Source of the DNA: Spirochaetia bacterium
Lineage (GTDB): Bacteria; Spirochaetota; Spirochaetia; Treponematales; Breznakiellaceae
NCBI GenBank assembly: GCA_025997675.1
Contig: BNUX01000039.1
Location: 1 to 26,342, forward strand
DNA: 26,342 nucleotides
Direction of reading: 5' to 3'
The position numbers and the translations under genes were made by a program. Every line of letters begins with the position of its first letter. The first letter of the stretch is position 1. The notes below the pieces were generated by a model. It was not told the origin of the DNA, made no database searches, and saw nothing but the letters and a program-made list of their open reading frames with translations. Shown here piece by piece: positions 21,459-26,342 of this stretch.

Positions 21459-23161
21459 GGAGTATCCCCCAGGATTACCGACCCGGAAGAATAGGCCGGT
21501 TCACCACCGGGACCGGTTATTTTAAACGAAAGCATTCCTGTCTCTGCATTGTGTTGCAGTTCAATGCGAAGACGCGTACCAGGACGGATGAGAGCAGAAA
21601 ACTTGATCCGTTTGATCCGCGCCACATTGACGCCGCGTCCCAGATAGCGAGCCGCAAGCCGAATTACCTCCCCAAGCTGGGCAACGGCGGGCATCACCGG
21701 GAACTGCGGAAAATGGCCGTCAAAATAGTCGCTAAGCGGGGGTACGAATATCTCGATGATTGCGGAGACATCGGTTTTCTCCAGAACTGTTTCGGCAGGG
21801 ATACCATGCCTTCCCCTAAACAAGGCCCGGATATCCATCTTCTTCTTTTTGCCCTGGGCGTCCAGGGGAAGCGTCTCAAGGTAGCGCCATTTTTTCGGCA
21901 GTACGGTATTCTCAAAAAACTGCATGAGATATTCGGTAAAGTATCGGTTTATCCGGTGCTTCTCCCAGCCCTGAAATGTTGCTATCCCCGCCCCGTTCAG
22001 CGCCAGCGCCGCCGCAAGGTACTGCCGCCTGTCTTCCAGGGCGACAACGCACACGTCCGCCGCAAGCCCCGATTGCAGGATGCGGCTTTCCATTTCCGGC
22101 AGGGATATACGCTTCTCCTCTATTTTAACGATGGAGTCGGCCCTGCCCTTGAGGATAAAGCGCCCGTCTTCCAGGATGTCCGCCAAATCACCGGTGGTAA
22201 AACCTTCAAGGTCCTTGATGTAGGGCGAACGAATCACCAGACAGCCCGTATCGTTCAGACGAATCTCCGCGTTATCGAAGGGCGTCCAGGCAAGCCCATT
22301 CTTTGACTGCCGGTAGGCGATACCGCTGGTCTCGGTGCTGCCGTATACCTCCACCGGCCAGAAACCGAATGCCGCATCGGTTTTCTGCGCGACTTCCGGG
22401 GGGAGTACCCCGCCGGAGGTAAAGATAAAGGGCTCCCGGAGTGGAAGGCGGCCCGGCAGGGCTTCCACGGAACGCTTCAAGAAAGCAGGAACCGTAATGA
22501 TCATGTAGGAATCGTCAACCAGGGTTTCAAGGCTTTCCGGATACTGAATCCGTTCGCGGCGGAAGGGAACACCCGCCGTAAAAGGGAGCAGGATTGAAAA
22601 GAGGAGTCCGTAAATGTGATGCTGGCTTACGGTGGAACACAGTTTGCGCTTGAGAAATTCTTCACCCCATTTGGACAATATAAAGCGGTTATCAAGTTCA
22701 AATTCCGTAAGCCGCTGCCGTACCGCCTTAGGCCTCCCGGTGGTACCCGAGGTATACAGTATAATTACCGTTTCATCGGCGTTTATCGGAGGAGCCGCCT
22801 CCGGGGGAGCCTCATGTACCAGGGGGGGAAAGGCCTGATCCGAAAGGAAGACAAGGCCCGGCTCCCGAATTTCCGCGATATAGGCCGGGGATACATTGGC
22901 GGTAAGGAGCACCTGTTTTTTGCACTGGAGCAGCGCGGTAAAGGCAACCAGAAAATACCAGCAATCCTCAACATGGAGCAGCCATTTCGCCGATCCTTCA
23001 GCCCTAATGAACGCGCGCAGCCGGGCCGTATCCTCAAGGAAATCCCCCCAGGTCTTGTAAACTCCCGCCTGCCAGGTACCGCTATAACAGAGAACCGTCT
23101 CCGGCGCACGGGACGCGGCGGTAAATTGCGATAGAGGAAAGGCCTTTTTAGACGTGTCCAT
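21455..23161 (-). CDS. Acyl/aryl-ACP ligase fused to a FabA/Z-like dehydratase
   Basis: About 568 residues from the ATG at 23161. Residues 1-450 form an adenylating enzyme: YTSGTTGRPKA (136-146), YGSTET (273-278), TTGD (322-325), and a Lys-rich C-terminal loop (438-441). Residues 465-568 are a hotdog dehydratase: DYFDGHFPQFPVMP (478-491) with catalytic H483, as in FabA/FabZ and ApeI. The ligase probably activates the aryl acrylate from the lyase and loads it on the ACP; the second part dehydrates growing chains. In E. coli these are separate proteins (ApeH, ApeI). The ATG overlaps the ACP end by 14 bp; an upstream TTG-type start (to 23212) would sit inside the ACP gene and is unlikely. Confidence 0.9.
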   Translation of the reverse strand: MDTSKKAFPLSQFTAASRAPETVLCYSGTWQAGVYKTWGDFLEDTARLRAFIRAEGSAKWLLHVEDCWYFLVAFTALLQCKKQVLLTANVSPAYIAEIREPGLVFLSDQAFPPLVHEAPPEAAPPINADETVIILYTSGTTGRPKAVRQRLTEFELDNRFILSKWGEEFLKRKLCSTVSQHHIYGLLFSILLPFTAGVPFRRERIQYPESLETLVDDSYMIITVPAFLKRSVEALPGRLPLREPFIFTSGGVLPPEVAQKTDAAFGFWPVEVYGSTETSGIAYRQSKNGLAWTPFDNAEIRLNDTGCLVIRSPYIKDLEGFTTGDLADILEDGRFILKGRADSIVKIEEKRISLPEMESRILQSGLAADVCVVALEDRRQYLAAALALNGAGIATFQGWEKHRINRYFTEYLMQFFENTVLPKKWRYLETLPLDAQGKKKKMDIRALFRGRHGIPAETVLEKTDVSAIIEIFVPPLSDYFDGHFPQFPVMPAVAQLGEVIRLAARYLGRGVNVARIKRIKFSALIRPGTRLRIELQHNAETGMLSFKITGPGGEPAYSSGSVILGDTP

Positions 23162-23420
23162 CCCTACCCATTGCCGAACCGATATACGCCGCCAAAGCAT
23201 CCACCGAAGCAAAATGCTTCCTGTTGTCTGCGCTTTCCGCCGAAAATTTCACCCCGAATTTCTTCTTAATCGCCACCCCCAGTTCCAGGGCGTCAATGGA
23301 ATCAAGCCCCAGCCCGGCGCCGAAGATAGGCTCGGCGTCTTTAATGGCCTCAGGGGTAATATCCTCAAGCTCCAGGGCGTTTATAATCAATTCTTTTACT
23401 TGACGTTTTAAGTCATCCAT
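23148..23420 (-). CDS. Acyl carrier protein
   Basis: This encodes 90 residues with the modification site GLGLDSIDALEL; the Ser in DSI would receive the 4'-phosphopantetheine from the transferase at 15641-16300. The sequence is acidic and helical as expected. It is the first gene of the minus-strand arm (ACP, ligase-dehydratase, acyltransferase, thioesterase, LolA, MMPL). The ATG at 23418-23420 has AGGAG about ten bases upstream. E. coli aryl polyene clusters have two ACP genes; only one is visible here. Confidence 0.94.
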   Translation of the reverse strand: MDDLKRQVKELIINALELEDITPEAIKDAEPIFGAGLGLDSIDALELGVAIKKKFGVKFSAESADNRKHFASVDALAAYIGSAMGRDGHV

Positions 23421-23435
23421 TTTTTAGCTCTCCTC

Positions 23436-23464
23436 ATTGTAGGGCACTTTATATTTAGCGTCAA
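23436..23464 (-). promoter_or_regulatory. Sigma-70-type promoter for the ACP arm
   Basis: TTGACG (23459-23464) and TACAAT (23436-23441) are 17 bp apart on the minus strand. The predicted start near 23,429 leaves a 9-base leader and would put the GAGGAG Shine-Dalgarno (23430-23435) just outside the transcript. Either the message is nearly leaderless or the true start is slightly upstream. Confidence 0.6.
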
Positions 23465-23592
23465 TAGTTATTTTCCAAAAAACATGCTTTAAGGCTGTAG
23501 AACGTTTACAGAGCCGGGATTCGTTGCCAAGGGAGGGTTAAAGTCTAGGTATCCACTTGCCACGGGGTGGAAAAATAAGGTAGCGTAATGCC

Positions 23593-24684
23593 GTGCAGGA
23601 TTATACCCGGGATACAATCCGCGCGGTGGACGCGAAGTTTGAAGCGCAGAAAATCGCCTTTGCTCCCCTGACCTTTCAAGCGGTACGGGCCTTGCTGGAA
23701 CTGGGGATTCTGCGGAAAATAGCTGACTCCGGCGATACGGGCCTTACCCGGGAAGAGGCGGCGGAACAGGCCGGCGTTTCCGTTTACGGTGTGGGGGTTC
23801 TGGCGGAAATTGCCCTGGGCATGAATGTACTTAAGCTCCGGCCCGATACGGAGGGAACAGAACGGTTTGTCCTGGGCAAGACCGGCTGGTTCCTGCTGGA
23901 AGATGATATGACCAGGGTCAACTTTAATTTTACGAAGGATATTTGTTATCAGGGCGCATACGATTTAGCTGAATCGGTTAGGTCCGGTAAACCAAGGGGG
24001 CTTACGGTTTTTGGAGAGCACTGGAATACTATTTATGAGGCGCTCTCTTCTTTACCTGAGCGGGCAAAAAAAAGCTGGTTTGAGTTTGATCACTTCTATT
24101 CCGACATCGCCTTCCCCGAGGCGCTCCCCATTGTATTTGCATCCCCGCCCCGCCGCCTTTACGACATCGGCGGCAATACCGCAAAGTGGGCCATCAAGTG
24201 CTGCGCCTATGACCCCCAGGTGAGGGTTACCATTATAGACCTCCCCGGCCAGATAGCGGCGGCGGAAAAAAATGCCGCGGCGGCAGGCTTTGGGGATCGC
24301 ATTGAACAGTATCCCTGGGATGCGCTTGATCCTGCCTCCCCCTTCCCCGCCGGGGCGGACGCCCTCTGGATGAGCCAGTTCCTGGACTGTTTTTCCCTGG
24401 ACCAGGTTACGGCGATACTGACGAAAATCCACTTTGTAGTGACGCCGTCAACCGATATTTACGTGCTGGAACCGCTCTGGGATATGCAGCGCCATGAGGC
24501 CGCCGCCTATTCTCTCCAGGCAACATCCCTGTACTTTACCTGCATGGCAAACGGCGCCAGTAAGATGTACCGTTTCGCGGAACTCACCGGGGCAATTGAA
24601 AAAGCCGGGTTTGAATTGGTGTGTGCCCACCACGGGCTTGGTTCAAACAGTTATTCACTCCTCCATTTTCATAAAAAATCATGA
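23593..24684 (+). CDS. SAM-dependent methyltransferase
   Basis: This encodes 363 residues. The N-terminal 100 residues are a winged-helix dimerisation-type domain (ALLELGILRKI, then EEAAEQAGVSVYGV), and the AdoMet site is LYDIGGNTAKWA (189-200) with the acidic residue of motif II in IIDLPGQ. This resembles plant/fungal-type O-methyltransferases (PF00891-like architecture). Aryl polyenes often carry O- or C-methylation on the aryl head group, which it may perform. The start is a GTG (23593) with only a distant AAGG upstream. It is divergent from the ACP arm across about 170 bp that must hold both promoters. Confidence 0.85.
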   Translation: MQDYTRDTIRAVDAKFEAQKIAFAPLTFQAVRALLELGILRKIADSGDTGLTREEAAEQAGVSVYGVGVLAEIALGMNVLKLRPDTEGTERFVLGKTGWFLLEDDMTRVNFNFTKDICYQGAYDLAESVRSGKPRGLTVFGEHWNTIYEALSSLPERAKKSWFEFDHFYSDIAFPEALPIVFASPPRRLYDIGGNTAKWAIKCCAYDPQVRVTIIDLPGQIAAAEKNAAAAGFGDRIEQYPWDALDPASPFPAGADALWMSQFLDCFSLDQVTAILTKIHFVVTPSTDIYVLEPLWDMQRHEAAAYSLQATSLYFTCMANGASKMYRFAELTGAIEKAGFELVCAHHGLGSNSYSLLHFHKKS

Positions 24685-25334
24685 AAGCCCTGCCCCTGTA
24701 TATCTCCCGCTTTACATCCTGGGCGCCCGGCTTGTCAGGTCCCGCCGACTGGCGGGAATGGGCCCGGGGAAACCGGAACATCCTTGCAGCAAAGGACAGC
24801 CCCGGCCTTGAGTTTACCCCCCCCCTGTTCCGCCGCCGTCTGAGCCAGCTCTCCCGGATGACCATTCAGGTAATCCACGACATTCTGCCCATCGGGGAGG
24901 ATACAAAGATAGTGTTTGTGTCATTCCGTGGTGAAATTACCCAGCAGCTGCGGATCAACCGGATGCTGATAGAAGACGGCGAGGTAACCCCCGCAGCATT
25001 TTCACTTTCCGTGTTCAATGCACCGCCGGCCCTCGCTGCAATCGCCCTGAACCTGCGCGCCGGGTATTCCGCTATTTACCCTGCGGAGGATCGCTTTGAC
25101 TCAGGCTTTCTCGCCGCCGCTTCCCCTATTCTCTGCGGCGATGCGGAGGGCACCGTCCTTGTCTACGCCGACGAACTTGTTCCGGAAGAATACGGCAGCC
25201 TAAGGCCGGCGGACAAGGAACCCCTCGCCTTTGCCGCCCTCCTTTCCCGCACTCCGGGGGGACTGCCGGTGGACCCGTCCGTACTTGCGATAGAATCGCC
25301 CGGTGCTTTTTTGAAATACCTCTATGGACACTAG
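24681..25334 (+). CDS. KS-like chain-length-factor-type protein (ApeC-like)
   Basis: This encodes 217 residues of the short beta-ketoacyl-synthase N-terminal domain family (PF13723-like). The segment FTPPLFRRRLSQLSRMTIQ (about 45-63) and IVFVSFRGEITQQL are typical. There is no catalytic Cys-His-His triad, as expected for a chain-length factor. In the E. coli system ApeC pairs with the ketosynthase ApeO; here the partner would be the frameshifted ketosynthase. The ATG overlaps the methyltransferase TGA (ATGA). It is the right-most clear cluster gene. Confidence 0.85.
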   Translation: MKALPLYISRFTSWAPGLSGPADWREWARGNRNILAAKDSPGLEFTPPLFRRRLSQLSRMTIQVIHDILPIGEDTKIVFVSFRGEITQQLRINRMLIEDGEVTPAAFSLSVFNAPPALAAIALNLRAGYSAIYPAEDRFDSGFLAAASPILCGDAEGTVLVYADELVPEEYGSLRPADKEPLAFAALLSRTPGGLPVDPSVLAIESPGAFLKYLYGH

Positions 25335-25394
25335 GATGACCGCCGGGGTATACCCTAAAGGAAAAGTCAAGTAACATGAAAAAAGGAGAAAAAT

Positions 25395-26342
25395 ATGGCA
25401 AACGAAGAGGACCAAAGGTCCTATGATGATGATCTGACGGCGGCGGTAAAAAAATACGCCGGTGAAATTGGCTCCTGTTTAACCGGCATCGCCGGCGCCG
25501 ATGTTTTGAATGAGACCCTGGAAGAACACTTTCGCCCGGAGGACGTGCTCCCCGGCTGCCGTTCCCTGGTGGTGATGTCACTGCACATTCCCGACGGCTC
25601 CCTTGAAATACTGCGCCGGGGCAAATCGGCCTATAGTTATAATTTATTCGGCTATGCCTACCTCAACCGCGAGCTGGACTTTATGATCTACCGGATGTCT
25701 AATTACCTGGAGGCCCAGGGGTATGCCACCACGCCCATACCGGCCCGGGGCGCGGCGGTGGGCGCTCCGAAAAAGGGGTACGGGATGATCTCCTACCGCC
25801 ATGCCGCCGTTGCCGCAGGGCTTGCGTCCTTCGGTCTGAGCGGCATCGCGCTGAGCCCCGAATACGGCAGCCGGCAGCGGTTTGTCGCCGTGCCCACCAC
25901 CGCCCCGCTTCATCCCGCGGAGCGCCTCCTTGACCAGAAAGAGGTGTGTGATGGCTGCCTTGAGTGTATCGGCCACTGTTCCGCCGGCGCATTGACCCTC
26001 AATCCGCCCCACGAATGCCACATGGGCGGTAAGATATACCGTTACGCACGGAGCGACTACGACAAGTGCATCCATGTGTCCCGTGGGCTCAGCACCAAGG
26101 CCTGGAAAGGGGCGCCCTTTAATGCGAAAATTGACGTTCCCTTTGTCGAAAATCCCAGCGGCGCGGAATTCTACGACCAGCTCTGGAACCAACGTGACGG
26201 CAGCATCCGGGCGAGCGAATCCGCCGAAGCCACCTACGGTGCGACCCTCTGCGGCCGCTGTATGGCCTTCTGCACTGCGGGGCACAACGCCATGAAGAAC
26301 CGGCTCCGCCCGGACCAGAAAGCCACCGGCTGGACCGACGAC
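25395..26342 (+). CDS. QueG-like corrinoid/Fe-S oxidoreductase (partial)
   Basis: This frame is open to the window edge, giving 316 residues. AAAGGAG lies six bases before the ATG. SYRHAAVAAGLASFGLSG (133-150) resembles the corrinoid-site segment of epoxyqueuosine reductase and reductive dehalogenase-like proteins. Fe-S ligands are CDGCLECIGHC (C185, C188, C191, C195) and CGRCMAFC (C286, C289, C293). The two motifs are about 90 residues apart, much more than in QueG, with extra Cys at 208 and 225. It follows the chain-length-factor gene by 60 bp on the same strand, so it may belong to the cluster. Its substrate is unknown; another QueG-like gene lies at 9388-10416. Confidence 0.75.
   Translation, partial: MANEEDQRSYDDDLTAAVKKYAGEIGSCLTGIAGADVLNETLEEHFRPEDVLPGCRSLVVMSLHIPDGSLEILRRGKSAYSYNLFGYAYLNRELDFMIYRMSNYLEAQGYATTPIPARGAAVGAPKKGYGMISYRHAAVAAGLASFGLSGIALSPEYGSRQRFVAVPTTAPLHPAERLLDQKEVCDGCLECIGHCSAGALTLNPPHECHMGGKIYRYARSDYDKCIHVSRGLSTKAWKGAPFNAKIDVPFVENPSGAEFYDQLWNQRDGSIRASESAEATYGATLCGRCMAFCTAGHNAMKNRLRPDQKATGWTDD

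Noticed and set aside
21551..22306. A 251-codon plus-strand frame inside the ligase gene
   Set aside because: It is antisense to a gene with full adenylation and dehydratase motifs, and its translation matches nothing I recognise.
25644..26285. A 213-codon minus-strand frame at the right end
   Set aside because: The plus-strand frame here has a good ribosome-binding site and Fe-S Cys motifs; the minus frame is a GC-rich shadow.

Overview
The window joins two very different pieces of DNA. Bases 1 to about 3,600 are AT-rich and look like the end of an integrated mobile element. The rest is GC-rich, densely packed chromosome with many ATGA, GTGA and TAATG start/stop overlaps and several GTG and TTG starts. 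The chromosomal genes (a MutY-like protein without a Fe-S cluster, a CMP-kinase-like P-loop protein, YicC, MurC) and the lipoprotein-rich Gram-negative content suggest a Treponema-like spirochaete, perhaps an anaerobic gut species. That placement is inferred from protein style only.

Left element (1-3,606). It holds the tail of a phage-repressor-like HTH protein, a 756-residue protein that joins an SF1 helicase to an archaeo-eukaryotic-type primase, a 53-residue protein whose ribosome-binding site lies in an 18-bp hairpin, and an HNH-type protein. The element ends at what reads as the 3' end of a tRNA-Gly gene (T arm, acceptor strand, U73) followed by a strong terminator. This is the usual look of an att site made by integration into a tRNA gene.

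Housekeeping block (3,647-10,416, all minus strand). In transcription order it runs: a QueG-like Fe-S protein with its own promoter; tRNA-Glu(TTC) with a good promoter; a DUF3298/RsiV-like lipoprotein; an RluA-family pseudouridine synthase; MurC; YicC; a CMP-kinase-like protein; a MutY-like glycosylase; and a small zinc-knuckle protein. A 21-bp minisatellite and its degenerate continuation (about 10,491-10,845) separate this block from the next.

Aryl-polyene-type biosynthetic cluster (11,111-25,334, possibly further). One minus-strand arm (15,617 to 11,111) encodes a DUF3261 lipoprotein, a ketosynthase, a hotdog dehydratase, a ketoreductase and an aromatic amino acid ammonia-lyase. A second minus-strand arm (23,420 to 17,117) encodes an acyl carrier protein, an AMP-ligase fused to a second dehydratase, an LpxL-like acyltransferase, a thioesterase, a LolA-like carrier and an MMPL exporter. 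Plus-strand genes add a phosphopantetheinyl transferase, a methyltransferase, a chain-length-factor-like KS domain and, at the right edge, a QueG-like Fe-S protein. By homology, the lyase makes an aryl-acrylate starter, the ligase loads it on the ACP, the KS/KR/DH set extends it as a conjugated polyene, and the acyltransferase, LolA, MMPL and lipoprotein genes move the product to the outer membrane. The only complete-type ketosynthase is interrupted by a one-base frameshift in a run of seven C. A small gene plus GNAT acetyltransferase pair with its own promoter, resembling a toxin-antitoxin module, sits between the two arms.
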